DNA of 64,000 nt from Streptomyces zhaozhouensis (GCF_900230195.1 NZ_OCNE01000015.1:62001-126000), one strand, 5' to 3'. Numbered from the stretch's first letter, positions 23,890-33,366 are shown. Translations and numbers: made by a program. Notes: generated by a model not told the origin, from the sequence alone.

Positions 23890-26333
23890 CCGACGGGCCC
23901 CGCCAGGGCCGTGACCTCCTTGGCCAGCGGGGTGCCCGAGCCGTCGCGGCGGGGGTCGGGCTCCGGCAGCGTCACCGGCGTGCCGTTCCTGCCGGCGGCC
24001 CGCGCCGGCGCGCCGCCGGCCCAGGCGAAGACCAGCCGCTCCTCGCCCTTCAGGAACCGCTGGCAGCGCACCCCGCCCGTGGCCCGCCCCTTCCTCGGGT
24101 ACTGGTCGAACGGCGTCAGCTTGGCCGTCCCCAGGTCGTCCAGCGTGCCGGAGCCGCCCGCCACCGTGAAGACCACCGCGTCACGCGCCGGATCGACCAC
24201 CGTGAAGGAGAGCACCCGCACCCCCTCGCCCAGCTTGACCCCCGCCATGCCGCCCGCCTGCCGCCCCTGCGGCCGCACCTGCGCCGCCGGGTACCGCAGC
24301 AGCTGCGCCTCCTCGGTGATGAAGACCAGGTCCTCCTCGCCGGTCTGCAACTCGGCCGCGCCCACGATCCGGTCCCCCTCGCGCAGCGAGATGACCTCCA
24401 ACTCCTCCTTGTTCGCCGGGTAGTCGGGGACCACCCGCTTCACCACGCCCTGCTCGGTACCGATGGCGAGACCGGGGGAGGACTCGTCCAGCGTGGTCAG
24501 GCAGATCACCCGCTCGTCCCCCTCCAGCGACACGAACTCGGACAGCTGCGCCCCGCCCGCCAGGCTGGAGACGGAGGCGGCCGGCGGCAGCGTCGGCAGG
24601 TCGACGACGGAGATCCGCAGCAGCCGGCCCGTCGAGGTGACCGCGCCCACCTCGCCCCTGATCGTGGACTGCACGGCGGAGACGACCACGTCGTGCTTGC
24701 CGCGCTTGGCCGTCTCGTCCAGGGAGCCCTCGCCGTCGGCGGTGCGGGCCAGCAGCCCCGTGGAGGACAGCAGCACCCGGCACGGGTCGTCCGAGACCTC
24801 AAGCGGCAGCACCTCGACGGCGGCGCCCGACGCCTCCACCAGCTCGGTGCGGCGCGGGGTGGCGAACTTCTTGGAGACCTCGGCCAGTTCGGCGGAGACC
24901 AGCTTCCGCAGCTCGGTGTCCGACTCCAGGATGCGGGTCAGCTCCTCGATCTCCTCGCGCAGCCGGTCCCGTTCGGACTCCAGCTCGATCCGGTCGAAAC
25001 GGGTCAACCGGCGCAGCGGGGTGTCCAGGATGTACTGGGTCTGGATCTCCGACAGCTCGAAGCGCTCCATCAGCGACTCCTTCGCCGCCGCCGCGTTGTC
25101 GCTGGACCTGATCAGCCGGATCACCTCGTCGATGTCCAGCAGCGCCACCAGCAGGCCCTCGACCAGGTGCAGCCGGTCCCGGCGCTTGCCGCGGCGGAAC
25201 TCGCTGCGCCGGCGCACCACCTCGAAGCGGTGGTCGACATAGACCTGGAGCAGCTCCCGCAGCCCCATGGTGAGCGGCTGACCGTCCACCAGGGCCACGT
25301 TGTTGATGCCGAAGGTCTCCTCCATCGGCGTCAGCTTGTACAGCTGGGCCAGCACGGCCTCCGGGTTGAAGCCGTTCTTCACCTCGATGACCAGGCGCAG
25401 GCCGTTCTCCCGGTCGGTGAGGTCCTTGACGTCGGCGATGCCGGTCAGACGCTTGGAGTTGACCAGGTCCTTGATCTTGCCGATGACCTTCTCCGGGCCG
25501 ACGGCGAACGGCAGCTCCGTGACGATCAGGCCCCGGCGGCGGGCGGAGACCTTCTCCACCGTGACCGTCGCCCGCATCTTGAACGTGCCGCGGCCCGTCC
25601 GGTAGGCGTCCCTGATGCCGTCGAGGCCGACGATCTGGCCGCCGGTGGGCAGGTCGGGGCCCGGCACCAGGCGCAGCAGCGTGTCCAGGTCGGCGTTCGG
25701 GTGCCTGATCAGGTGGCGGGCGGCCGCGACGACCTCGCCCAGGTTGTGCGGCGGCATGTTGGTCGCCATGCCGACGGCGATGCCGCTGGAGCCGTTGACC
25801 AGCAGGTTGGGGTAGGCGGCCGGCAGCGCGGCCGGCTCCTGCTCGCTGCCGTCGTAGTTCGGCGTGAAGTCGACCGTGTCCTCGTCGATCGAGGCCACCA
25901 TCAGCCCGGCCGCCGAGGCGGAGCGGCACTCGGTGTACCGCATCGCGGCGGGCGGGTCGTCGTTCCCCAGGGAACCGAAGTTCCCATGGCCGTCGACCAG
26001 CGGCAGCCGCATGGAGAACTGCTGGGCCATCCGGACCAGCGCGTCGTAGATCGCCGAGTCGCCGTGCGGATGGAGCTTGCCCATCACCTCGCCGACGACG
26101 CGGGCGCACTTCACATACGAACGGTCGGGCCTCAGGCCCATGTCGTGCATCTGGTAGAGGATGCGGCGCTGCACCGGCTTCAGACCGTCCCGCGCGTCGG
26201 GCAGGGCGCGCGAGTAGATCACCGAGTACGCGTACTCCAGGAAGGAGCCCCGCATCTCATCGACCACATCGATGTCGAGGATCCGCTCCTCGAACTCCTC
26301 AGGAGGCGGGGACTGCTTGCTGCTGCGGGCCAT
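23886..26333 (-). CDS. parC: DNA topoisomerase IV subunit A
   Basis: The DNA-cleaving subunit of topoisomerase IV, 815 residues. The N-terminal domain has EYAYSVIYSRALPDARDGLK and KCARVVGEVMGKLHPHGDSA. The catalytic tyrosine is Tyr133 in AAMRYTECR. The C-terminal beta-pinwheel region runs from about residue 500. It lacks an obvious GyrA box (QRRGGKG), which fits ParC better than GyrA. The ATG at 26333 gives MARSSKQSPPPEEFEER and is preceded by AAGGAGC. The frame also runs upstream through the divergent promoter region, which is discounted. Its partner parE lies about 11 kb away on the other strand. Confidence 0.93.
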   Translation of the reverse strand: MARSSKQSPPPEEFEERILDIDVVDEMRGSFLEYAYSVIYSRALPDARDGLKPVQRRILYQMHDMGLRPDRSYVKCARVVGEVMGKLHPHGDSAIYDALVRMAQQFSMRLPLVDGHGNFGSLGNDDPPAAMRYTECRSASAAGLMVASIDEDTVDFTPNYDGSEQEPAALPAAYPNLLVNGSSGIAVGMATNMPPHNLGEVVAAARHLIRHPNADLDTLLRLVPGPDLPTGGQIVGLDGIRDAYRTGRGTFKMRATVTVEKVSARRRGLIVTELPFAVGPEKVIGKIKDLVNSKRLTGIADVKDLTDRENGLRLVIEVKNGFNPEAVLAQLYKLTPMEETFGINNVALVDGQPLTMGLRELLQVYVDHRFEVVRRRSEFRRGKRRDRLHLVEGLLVALLDIDEVIRLIRSSDNAAAAKESLMERFELSEIQTQYILDTPLRRLTRFDRIELESERDRLREEIEELTRILESDTELRKLVSAELAEVSKKFATPRRTELVEASGAAVEVLPLEVSDDPCRVLLSSTGLLARTADGEGSLDETAKRGKHDVVVSAVQSTIRGEVGAVTSTGRLLRISVVDLPTLPPAASVSSLAGGAQLSEFVSLEGDERVICLTTLDESSPGLAIGTEQGVVKRVVPDYPANKEELEVISLREGDRIVGAAELQTGEEDLVFITEEAQLLRYPAAQVRPQGRQAGGMAGVKLGEGVRVLSFTVVDPARDAVVFTVAGGSGTLDDLGTAKLTPFDQYPRKGRATGGVRCQRFLKGEERLVFAWAGGAPARAAGRNGTPVTLPEPDPRRDGSGTPLAKEVTALAGPVG

Positions 26334-26356
26334 CGCGGCAGTGCTCCTTCGTACGG

Positions 26357-26460
26357 TCGGTCGGTTGCTGGCGACCATTGTGGACCGCCCCGCTGACAAC
26401 CGGGAACTTCGCACACCCCGGCTCACCTTGCATAAGGTGACAGACACCTCAACCGACCGA
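26357..26460. promoter_or_regulatory. Mirror-image leaders in the parC / M16 protease divergent region
   Basis: TCGGTCGGTTG at 26357-26367 is exactly complementary to CAACCGACCGA at 26450-26460. With the adjoining CCTTCGT/ACGAAGG both genes have nearly the same leader sequence just ahead of their ribosome-binding sites, with four extra bases on the parC side. This could reflect shared regulation or a local duplication. Confidence 0.5.
26423..26440. promoter_or_regulatory. 18-bp palindrome, candidate operator of the M16 protease operon
   Basis: TCACCTTGCATAAGGTGA has perfect 7-bp arms around GCAT. Its CATAAG core could be a -10 about 34 nt before the protease ATG, so a repressor bound here would block that promoter. 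The repressor is unknown; the GntR gene downstream of the operon is one candidate. Confidence 0.45.
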
Positions 26461-26473
26461 ACGAAGGGACCTC

Positions 26474-27820
26474 ATGTCCATGGGCCACACGGCCAGCACG
26501 GAGGATACCGTCGGTGGGCTCACCGCGACGGAGCACAGACTCGCCAACGGCCTGCGGGTGGTGCTCTCCGAGGACCACCTGACTCCGGTGGCCGCCGTCT
26601 GCATCTGGTACGACGTCGGCTCCCGACACGAGGTCACGGGCCGCACCGGGTTGGCGCACCTCTTCGAGCACCTGATGTTCCAGGGCTCGCGGCAAGTCAC
26701 GGGCAACGGACACTTCGAGCTGGTCCAGGGCGCCGGCGGCTCCCTCAACGGCACCACCAGCTTCGAGCGCACCAACTACTTCGAGACCATGCCGGCCCAC
26801 CAGTTGGAGCTGGCGCTGTGGCTGGAAGCCGACCGCATGGGCACCCTGCTGAGCGCGCTGGACGAGGAGTCCATGGAGAACCAGCGCGACGTCGTCAAGA
26901 ACGAGCGCAGGCAGCGTTACGACAACGTGCCCTACGGCACCGCCTTCGAGAAGCTGACCGCCATGGTCTTCCCCGAGGGCCACCCGTACCACCACACTCC
27001 CATCGGCTCCATGGCCGACCTGGACGCGGCCTCCCTGGAGGACGCCAGGGAGTTCTTCCGCACCTACTACGCCCCGAACAACGCGGTGCTGACCGTCGTC
27101 GGGGACATCGACCCCGAGCAGACCCTCGCCTGGGCCGAGAAGTACTTCGGCAGCATCCCGGGGCACGACGGCAAGCACCCGCCGCGCGACGGCGCCCTGC
27201 CCGAGGTGATCGGCGAGGAGGTGCGCGAGCTGGTGCGCGAGGACGTGCCGGCCCGCGCGCTGATGGCCGTCTACCGGCTGCCGCAGGACGGCACCAGGGA
27301 GGCCGACGCGGCCGACCTGGCGCTCACCGCGCTCGGCGGCGGCGAGTCCTCCCGGCTGTACAACCGGCTGGTGCGCCACGACCGCACGGCGGTCTCCGCG
27401 GGCTTCGGGATGCTGCGGCTGGCCGGCGCGCCCTCCATGGGGTGGCTGGACGTGAAGACCTCGGGCGAGGCCGAGGTCGCCGAGATCGAGGCGGCCGTCG
27501 ACGAGGAGCTGGCCAGGTTCGCCGCCGAGGGCCCGACGCCCGAGGAGCTGGAGCGCGCCCAGGCCCAGTTGGAGCGCGAGTGGCTGGACCGGCTCGCCAC
27601 CGTCGGCGGGCGCGCCGACGAACTCTGCAAGTACGCCGTGCTGTTCGGCGACCCGACGCTGGCGCTCACCGCGGTCCAGCGGATTCTGACGATCACCCCG
27701 GAGGAGGTTCGGGCGGTGGCCGCGGCGCGGCTGCGCCCCGACAACCGCGGGGTGCTCGTCTACGAGCCCACGCCGAACGCCGCGGACGGGGACGACGACG
27801 AGGGGGCCGGCAGTGAGTGA
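26474..27820 (+). CDS. M16-family zinc peptidase, catalytic subunit
   Basis: A 448-residue insulinase-type (M16) metalloprotease. The zinc motif HxxEH is present as HLFEHLMF near residue 62, with the distal Glu in the ENQRDVVKNERRQRYDNVPY region (about 135-155). It lacks a signal peptide. Such bacterial M16B/C proteins act as heterodimers with a homologue without the zinc motif, and that partner is encoded next with an 8-nt overlap (GTGAGTGA). They degrade peptides in an enclosed chamber; the substrates are unknown. The ATG at 26474 follows GAAGGGAC; ATG two codons later is possible. Confidence 0.92.
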   Translation: MSMGHTASTEDTVGGLTATEHRLANGLRVVLSEDHLTPVAAVCIWYDVGSRHEVTGRTGLAHLFEHLMFQGSRQVTGNGHFELVQGAGGSLNGTTSFERTNYFETMPAHQLELALWLEADRMGTLLSALDEESMENQRDVVKNERRQRYDNVPYGTAFEKLTAMVFPEGHPYHHTPIGSMADLDAASLEDAREFFRTYYAPNNAVLTVVGDIDPEQTLAWAEKYFGSIPGHDGKHPPRDGALPEVIGEEVRELVREDVPARALMAVYRLPQDGTREADAADLALTALGGGESSRLYNRLVRHDRTAVSAGFGMLRLAGAPSMGWLDVKTSGEAEVAEIEAAVDEELARFAAEGPTPEELERAQAQLEREWLDRLATVGGRADELCKYAVLFGDPTLALTAVQRILTITPEEVRAVAAARLRPDNRGVLVYEPTPNAADGDDDEGAGSE

Positions 27821-29222
27821 GACCACCGAGAACGCGGCGGGCGCGGGGGCCGAGATGACCCTGCACCCGCGCCCCACCGGCGGCGCCGCCAGGCCCTGGG
27901 CCTTTCCCGCGCCGGAGCGCGGTGCGCTGCCCAACGGGCTGACGGTGCTGCGGGCCCACCGCCCGGGGCAGCAGGTCATCGCGGTGGAGATCAACCTCAC
28001 CGCGCCGCTGGAGGCCGAGCCCCGCGACCTGGAGGGCGTGGCCACCATCATGGCGCGCGGCCTCTCGGAGGGGACCGACCGGCACACGGCCGAGGAGTTC
28101 GCGGCCGAGCTGGAGCGGTGCGGCGCCACCCTGGACACGTTCGCCGACCACGTCGGGGTCCGGGTCTCCCTTGAGGTGCCGGCCTCCCGGCTGGAGGGCG
28201 CGCTGCGGCTGGTCGCCGACGCGCTGCGTGCCCCGGCCTTCCCCGAGCACGAGATCGAGCGGCTGGTCGCCAACCGGCTGGACGAGATCCCGCACGAGCT
28301 GGCCAATCCGGGGCGGCGCGCGGCGATGACGCTCTACTCCACGCTCTTCCCCGAGGAGTCCAGGCTCTCCCGGCCGCGGCAGGGCACCGCCGAGACCGTG
28401 CGGGACATCGACGCGAAGGCGGTGCGGGACTTCTACCGCGCCCACCTGCGGCCGGCCTCGGCCACCGCGGTGATCGTCGGCGACCTGACCGGGATCGACC
28501 TGGACGCGGTGCTCAAGGAGACGCTGGGCGCGTGGAGCGGCACCGCGGCCGAGCCGGTCCGTCCGGCCCCCGTCGAGGTGCGGGACAGCCCGCGCGTGGT
28601 GATCGTCCACCGCCCGGACGCGGTCCAGACGCAGATGCTGATCGCCCGGGTCGGGCCCGACCGCCACGACCCGGTCTGGCCGGCGCACCGGCTGGGCGTG
28701 TACTGCCTGGGCGGCACGCTGACGTCGCGACTGGACCGGGTGCTGCGCGAGGAGAAGGGCTATACCTACGGGGTGCGGGCCTCCAGCCACGTGCTCCGCT
28801 CCAGCGCCGCGGGTGACGGCTTCTCGCTGCTGGGCATCAGGGGCTCGGTCGCCACCGACGTCACGGGCCCGGCGCTGGCCGACCTGTGGCAGGTGCTGCG
28901 CACGCTGGCCGCGGAGGGGCTCACCGAGGAGGAACGCGACGCGGCCGTCCAGTTCCTCGTGGGCGTCGCGCCGTTGAGCTTCGAGACGGCGTCGGCCGTC
29001 GCCGGGGCGCTGGCGGACCAGGTGGAGGAGGAGCTGCCGGACGACTACCAGGCCAACCTCTACACGCGGCTCGCGGAGACCGGCACGGTGGAGGCCACGG
29101 CCGCCGTCGTGCGGGCCTTCCCGCCGGACGGGCTGGTGACCGTGCTGGTCGGCGACGCCAAGCAGATCGCCGACCCGGTGCGGGAGCTGGGCATCGGCGA
29201 GGTCGAGGTGATCGGCGCCTAG
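27813..29222 (+). CDS. M16-family peptidase homologue, non-catalytic subunit
   Basis: A 469-residue M16 fold protein without HxxEH; the corresponding region reads DLEGVATIMARGLSEGTDRH. It keeps the R/Y substrate-binding segment EEKGYTYGVRASSHV near residue 312, as the second subunit of M16 heterodimers does. The GTG start overlaps the catalytic subunit gene by 8 nt, which suggests translational coupling and equal amounts of the two chains. Confidence 0.9.
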   Translation: MSETTENAAGAGAEMTLHPRPTGGAARPWAFPAPERGALPNGLTVLRAHRPGQQVIAVEINLTAPLEAEPRDLEGVATIMARGLSEGTDRHTAEEFAAELERCGATLDTFADHVGVRVSLEVPASRLEGALRLVADALRAPAFPEHEIERLVANRLDEIPHELANPGRRAAMTLYSTLFPEESRLSRPRQGTAETVRDIDAKAVRDFYRAHLRPASATAVIVGDLTGIDLDAVLKETLGAWSGTAAEPVRPAPVEVRDSPRVVIVHRPDAVQTQMLIARVGPDRHDPVWPAHRLGVYCLGGTLTSRLDRVLREEKGYTYGVRASSHVLRSSAAGDGFSLLGIRGSVATDVTGPALADLWQVLRTLAAEGLTEEERDAAVQFLVGVAPLSFETASAVAGALADQVEEELPDDYQANLYTRLAETGTVEATAAVVRAFPPDGLVTVLVGDAKQIADPVRELGIGEVEVIGA

Positions 29223-29246
29223 CGGCGGGCGCCACCCGAGTGAGGT

Positions 29247-29278
29247 GAGAAGCGCGTCCGGTGCCGGGCGCGCTTCTC
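29247..29278 (+). terminator. Terminator of the M16 protease operon
   Basis: Perfect 10-bp stem GAGAAGCGCG/CGCGCTTCTC with a 12-nt loop, 25 nt after the stop. Confidence 0.7.
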
Positions 29279-29435
29279 CGTCGTTTTCCCCGCGCTTTCC
29301 GTACGGATGACCGAAAGGCGTGGGTGTTCCTCGGGGCCGGCTATCGGAATTCCCGGTTTCTGCCCTACAGTTCGGTTGACCGACCCGGCGGTAATGCCAC
29401 AGGGCGATGCCGGCCACAGCTGTGGGGGTTGTTTT

Positions 29436-30113
29436 ATGCGTCTCTCAGCGCACACGGTATGCACCGCGATCAGGGACGACATCGTGGCCGGGAACCTCGT
29501 GCCCGGATCCCGGCTCGCGGAGGAGCGGCTGGCGCGGCGTTACGGCGTCTCCCGGGTGCCGGTGCGCGAGGCCCTGCGCACGCTGGAGTCCGAGGGGTTC
29601 GTGGTCTCGCGCCGGCACGCCGGCGCCCGGGTGGCGAGGTTGGGCGACCGGGAGGCGGCGGACCTGCTCGAGGTGCGGGCGCTGGTCGAGCCGCTGGGCG
29701 CGGCCAGGGCGGCGCAACGGCGCACCGAGGCCCATCTGAAGGTGCTCCGCGGCCTGGTCAGGCTGGGGCGGCAGCGCGCCGGCCAGGGGCAGGACGGTGA
29801 CCTGAGGTCGCTGGGCGACTGGTTCCACGAGACGCTGGCGCAGGCCACCGGCAGCCCGGGACTCACCGAGCTGCTGGTGCAGTTGCGGCGGAAGATCACG
29901 TGGCTCTACGCGGGCGAGTCCTCCGCCGGCGCGGTCGCGCTGTGGCAGGAGCGGGGCGCGTTGGTGGACGCGATCGCGCGCGGGGACGCCGAGCGCGCCA
30001 GGGCGCTCTCGGCCGCGCAGCTCGCCAGGAACGCGCCGAAGCGCCGGCAGTTCCACACGGTCGTGGTGAGCGGTCGGAAACCTGCCGTCAACACCGTGCG
30101 CGGTCAGATTTAA
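29436..30113 (+). CDS. GntR-family transcriptional regulator with FCD-type domain
   Basis: A 225-residue FadR-subfamily regulator. The winged helix is RLSAHTVCTAIRDDIVAGNL … LAEERLARRYGVSRVPVREALRTL. It is followed by an all-helical FCD-like domain starting REAADLLEVRALVEPLGAARA. The C terminus (RRQFHTVVVSGRKPAVNTVR) is unusual and positively charged. The ATG at 29436 fits the winged-helix start. The 213-bp region upstream holds the previous terminator, and I see no clear promoter. The effector is unknown. Confidence 0.87.
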   Translation: MRLSAHTVCTAIRDDIVAGNLVPGSRLAEERLARRYGVSRVPVREALRTLESEGFVVSRRHAGARVARLGDREAADLLEVRALVEPLGAARAAQRRTEAHLKVLRGLVRLGRQRAGQGQDGDLRSLGDWFHETLAQATGSPGLTELLVQLRRKITWLYAGESSAGAVALWQERGALVDAIARGDAERARALSAAQLARNAPKRRQFHTVVVSGRKPAVNTVRGQI

Positions 30114-30116
30114 CAC

Positions 30117-30176
30117 GCGCCCGCTAGACAGGAACGGGCGCCTTTCGAAAAGCGCGCGCCGTGCGGCGCGCGCTTT
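30117..30176. terminator. Pair of hairpins between the GntR gene and ptsH
   Basis: Hairpin one is GCGCCCG (30117-30123)/CGGGCGC (30135-30141). Hairpin two is a perfect 12-bp stem, 30149-30160 with 30165-30176, around the loop GTGC, framed by AAA and TTT. The second is a classical bidirectional terminator for these convergent genes. Confidence 0.75.
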
Positions 30177-30235
30177 CCCGTCAGCTTTTTCGTGACGCCT
30201 TCCGATGGCTTTCCCGGCGGCCGTCGCGTTTCCTC

Positions 30236-30535
30236 TCAGACGGTTTCGGGAAGCTCGTCGAGCCCCTCGGAAACGAGCCTCGCCAGACGTTCCAACGCGG
30301 CCTCGGCAGCCGGCCGGGACTCCGGGGCCTCGGCGGGGGAGGACAGCACGATCTCCTCGCCCCCCTGGGCGCCGAGGCTCAGCACCGCGAGCATGGAGGC
30401 GGCGTTCACCGGGGTGCCGTCGGCCCGCGCGACGGTCACCGGCACTCCGGTGGCCGTGGCGGCCCGCACGAAGATCGAGGCGGGACGGGCGTGCAGCCCC
30501 TCGGGCCAGCCGATGGTGACGCGGCGCTCAACCAT
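30236..30535 (-). CDS. ptsH: Phosphocarrier protein HPr of the sugar phosphotransferase system
   Basis: A 99-residue HPr. Enzyme I phosphorylates the catalytic His15 in EGLHARPAS, and HPr passes the phosphate to EIIA components. The second conserved site is Ser47 in NAASMLAVLSLG, equivalent to the regulatory Ser of low-GC Gram-positives, though Streptomyces HPr is thought to act mainly in transport. The ATG at 30535 is preceded by AAGGAC. It diverges from the acetyltransferase fusion gene. No ptsI or crr gene is in the window. Confidence 0.93.
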   Translation of the reverse strand: MVERRVTIGWPEGLHARPASIFVRAATATGVPVTVARADGTPVNAASMLAVLSLGAQGGEEIVLSSPAEAPESRPAAEAALERLARLVSEGLDELPETV

Positions 30536-30627
30536 GTGTGTCCTTCCGTGGCACGGGCTTCCTCGGGCTTCGGTGACCAACGGTCGCGGGTCGGGTCCCG
30601 AGCCGCCCGCTGCGACCATGCCAACCG

Positions 30628-30633
30628 TACGCT
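30628..30633 (+). promoter_or_regulatory. -10-like hexamer TACGCT, leaderless geometry
   Basis: TACGCT ends 6 nt before the ATG at 30640. No Shine-Dalgarno sequence is present. Confidence 0.45.
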
Positions 30634-30639
30634 GAAGCC

Positions 30640-33366
30640 ATGGAGGCAACCGCCCAACCCGCCTACCCCGCCCAGTGGGAGGCCGACGTGGTGCTGCGGG
30701 ACGGCGGTACCGCGCACATCAGGCCCATCACGCCGGACGACGCCGACCGCCTGGTGAGCTTCTACGAGCGGGTCTCCGACGAGTCGAAGTTCTACCGCTT
30801 CTTCGCCCCCTACCCGCGCCTGTCCGACCGGGACGTGCACCGGTTCACCCACCACGACTACGTGGACCGGGTCGGTCTCGCGGCCACGGTCGGCGACGAG
30901 TTCCTGGCCACCGTCCGCTACGACCGGATCGACCGGCAGGGCCGCGCCGCCTCGCCGCCGGCCGACCTCGCCGAGGTGGCCTTCCTGGTCGAGGACGCCC
31001 ACCAGGGGCGCGGGCTGGCCTCCACCCTGCTGGAGCACATCGCGGCCGTGGCCAGGGAGCGCGGGGTGCGGCGCTTCGAGGCCGAGGTGCTGCCCGCCAA
31101 CCGCAAGATGATCAAGGTCTTCACCGACGCGGGCTACTCCCAGCGGCGCAGCTTCGCCGACGGAGCCGTCCGGCTCACCCTCGACCTGGCGCCGACCGCC
31201 GAGTCCCTCGCCGTGATGCGCGCCCGCGAGCAGCGGGCCGAGGCGCGCTCGGTGCACCGGCTGCTGACCCCCGGCAGCGTCGTGGTGGTCGGCGCCGGAC
31301 GCCGACCCGGCGGCGCCGGACGCACCGTGCTGGCCGGACTGCTCTCCGGCGGCTTCACCGGCGCGCTCTACGCCGTCAACCGCGAGCTGCCGCCCGAGGC
31401 CCGGGTGTTGGGCGGGGTGCCGGCCTTCCGCTCGGTGCGGGAGATCCCGGCCGCCGTCGACCTCGCCGTGCTGGCGGTGCCGGCCGCCGAGGTGGCCGGC
31501 ACGCTGGAGGACTGCGCCGAGCGCGGAGTCCAGGGCCTGGTGGTGATGGCCGCCGGCCACACGAGGGCCGCGCAGCGCGCCCTGGTGCGCCAGGCCAGGG
31601 CGCGCGGGATGCGGATCGTCGGCCCGAACGCGTTCGGCGTCATCAACACGGCGCCCGGGACGCGGCTGAACGCCAGCCACGCGCCCCGGCTCCCGGCCGC
31701 CGGTCGGATCGGGCTGTTCACCCAGTCGGCCCCGATGGGCATCGCCGTCCTCGACGAGCTGGAGTCACGCGGCGGCGGTCTGTCCACCTTCGTCTCGGCC
31801 GGCAACCGGGCGGACGTCTCGGGCAACGACGTCCTCCAGTTCTGGCAGGACGACGAACGCACCCGGGTCGCGCTGCTCTATCTGGAGTCCGTCGGCAACC
31901 CGCGCAAGTTCACCCGCCTCGCCCGCCGCACCGCGCAGGCCGGCAAGCCCGTGGTGGTGGTGCGTGGCGGCCGGCACAGCGGCGGCGCCCCGCCGCTCGG
32001 TCACATCGTGCCGGCCAGCCAGGCGCCCGAGGAGACCGTCTCGGCGCTGCTGCGCCAGGCCGGGGTGATCGAGGCCGACACCGCCGTCGAACTCGTCGAC
32101 ATCGGGTTGCTGCTGGCCCAGCAGCCGCTGCCCGGCGGCCCCCGGGTCGCGGTGGTGGGCAACGCCCAGGCCGTGGGCCTCAGCGCGCACGACGCCTGCC
32201 GCGCCCAGCGGCTCCGCCCGCTGCCGCTGACCGGCCCGGGTGACGCGGCGGACGCCGCCGGGTTCGGCGCGGCGGTCGCCTCCGCCCTGGCCGACCCCGG
32301 CGCCGACGCGGTGCTGGTCGCCCTCGCGCCGACCGTCGCCGGCACGCTCGGCGCCGACGACCTGGCGGCCGCGCTGCGCGCCGCGAGCGCGGGGACGCGC
32401 GGCGACAAGCCGGTGCTGGTCGCCCAGCTCGCGCTGGACGAGCTGGCCGGCGAGATCGGCGCCAGGGGCATCCCCACCTACCCGTCGGCCGAGCGCGCGG
32501 CCCGCGCCCTGGCGCAGGCCGTGCGGCACGCGGAGTGGCTGGCCGGCGCCGACCGCAGGGGCCGGGCCTTCGAGTTCCAGGACCTCGATCGGCCGGCCGC
32601 CGCCCGCCTCCTCGCCGGGGCGGCCGCGGCCGCCGGCACCGACGGGGCCTCCGGGGCCGACGGGGCACGGCCGGCCGGCGGGCGGCGGCTGCCGGCCGAG
32701 GCCACCGCCGCCCTCCTGGCCACCTACGGCATCGCCCTGGTCCCCGGCCGCCCGGCGCCCACCGTCGCCGACGCCGTGGCGGCGGCCGAGGAGCTGGGCT
32801 ACCCGGTGGCCCTGCGGGCGGCGGCGCCCGGGCCGCGCCACAGCGCGGCGCCGGGCACCGTCCGCCTCGACCTGGCCACCGAGTCCGAACTCCGCCGTGC
32901 CTACGCCGAGTTGGCCGAACGTCTCGGCGAGCCCGCGCGCATCCGCCCGAGCGTCCAGCGGATGGCACCCCGGGGCGTGGACACCGTCGTCACCGCCACC
33001 GTCGACCCGACGCTCGGCGCGGTGCTCTCGTTCGGCCTCGCGGGACCCGCCTCCGAGCTGCTGGGCGACGTCGCCCACCGGTCGCTCCCCGTCACCGACC
33101 GGGACGTCGCCGGCCTGGTCCGGGCGATCAGGGCGGCCCCCATCCTCTTCGGCTGGCGCGGCTCCCCGGCGGTGGACACCGGGGCGCTGGAGGAGCTGCT
33201 GGGCCGGCTTGGTCGACTTGTCGACGACCATCCGCAGGTCAGCGCCATCGAGTTGGATCCGGTCGTCGTCGCCGAGCGCGGCGTGGCCGTGCTCTCGGCG
33301 ACCGTCCGGGTCGGCCCCCCGCCACCCCGCCCCGACCTGGGCCCCCGCCGGCTCCCCGCCTACTGA
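30640..33366 (+). CDS. GNAT acetyltransferase / NDP-forming acyl-CoA synthetase-like fusion (Pat-type)
   Basis: A 908-residue two-part enzyme. Residues 1-190 form a GNAT domain with the acetyl-CoA loop DAHQGRGLASTLLEHI (about 120-135). The rest resembles ADP/GDP-forming acyl-CoA synthetases, with a CoA-binding Rossmann part (GSVVVVGAGRRPGGAGRTVL), a succinyl-CoA-ligase-like part and a C-terminal ATP-grasp region (PAEATAALLATYGIALVPGR). In protein lysine acetyltransferases of this build the synthetase part is inactive and regulatory. Here the expected HTGA-type loop is altered (LGHIVPASQ), which supports that. The likely role is acetylation control of acyl-CoA synthetases. Confidence 0.88.
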   Translation: MEATAQPAYPAQWEADVVLRDGGTAHIRPITPDDADRLVSFYERVSDESKFYRFFAPYPRLSDRDVHRFTHHDYVDRVGLAATVGDEFLATVRYDRIDRQGRAASPPADLAEVAFLVEDAHQGRGLASTLLEHIAAVARERGVRRFEAEVLPANRKMIKVFTDAGYSQRRSFADGAVRLTLDLAPTAESLAVMRAREQRAEARSVHRLLTPGSVVVVGAGRRPGGAGRTVLAGLLSGGFTGALYAVNRELPPEARVLGGVPAFRSVREIPAAVDLAVLAVPAAEVAGTLEDCAERGVQGLVVMAAGHTRAAQRALVRQARARGMRIVGPNAFGVINTAPGTRLNASHAPRLPAAGRIGLFTQSAPMGIAVLDELESRGGGLSTFVSAGNRADVSGNDVLQFWQDDERTRVALLYLESVGNPRKFTRLARRTAQAGKPVVVVRGGRHSGGAPPLGHIVPASQAPEETVSALLRQAGVIEADTAVELVDIGLLLAQQPLPGGPRVAVVGNAQAVGLSAHDACRAQRLRPLPLTGPGDAADAAGFGAAVASALADPGADAVLVALAPTVAGTLGADDLAAALRAASAGTRGDKPVLVAQLALDELAGEIGARGIPTYPSAERAARALAQAVRHAEWLAGADRRGRAFEFQDLDRPAAARLLAGAAAAAGTDGASGADGARPAGGRRLPAEATAALLATYGIALVPGRPAPTVADAVAAAEELGYPVALRAAAPGPRHSAAPGTVRLDLATESELRRAYAELAERLGEPARIRPSVQRMAPRGVDTVVTATVDPTLGAVLSFGLAGPASELLGDVAHRSLPVTDRDVAGLVRAIRAAPILFGWRGSPAVDTGALEELLGRLGRLVDDHPQVSAIELDPVVVAERGVAVLSATVRVGPPPPRPDLGPRRLPAY

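Noticed and set aside
23439..26396. A 985-codon plus-strand frame opposite parC
   Set aside because: Low-complexity composition, no family pattern, and parC on the other strand has all topoisomerase motifs.
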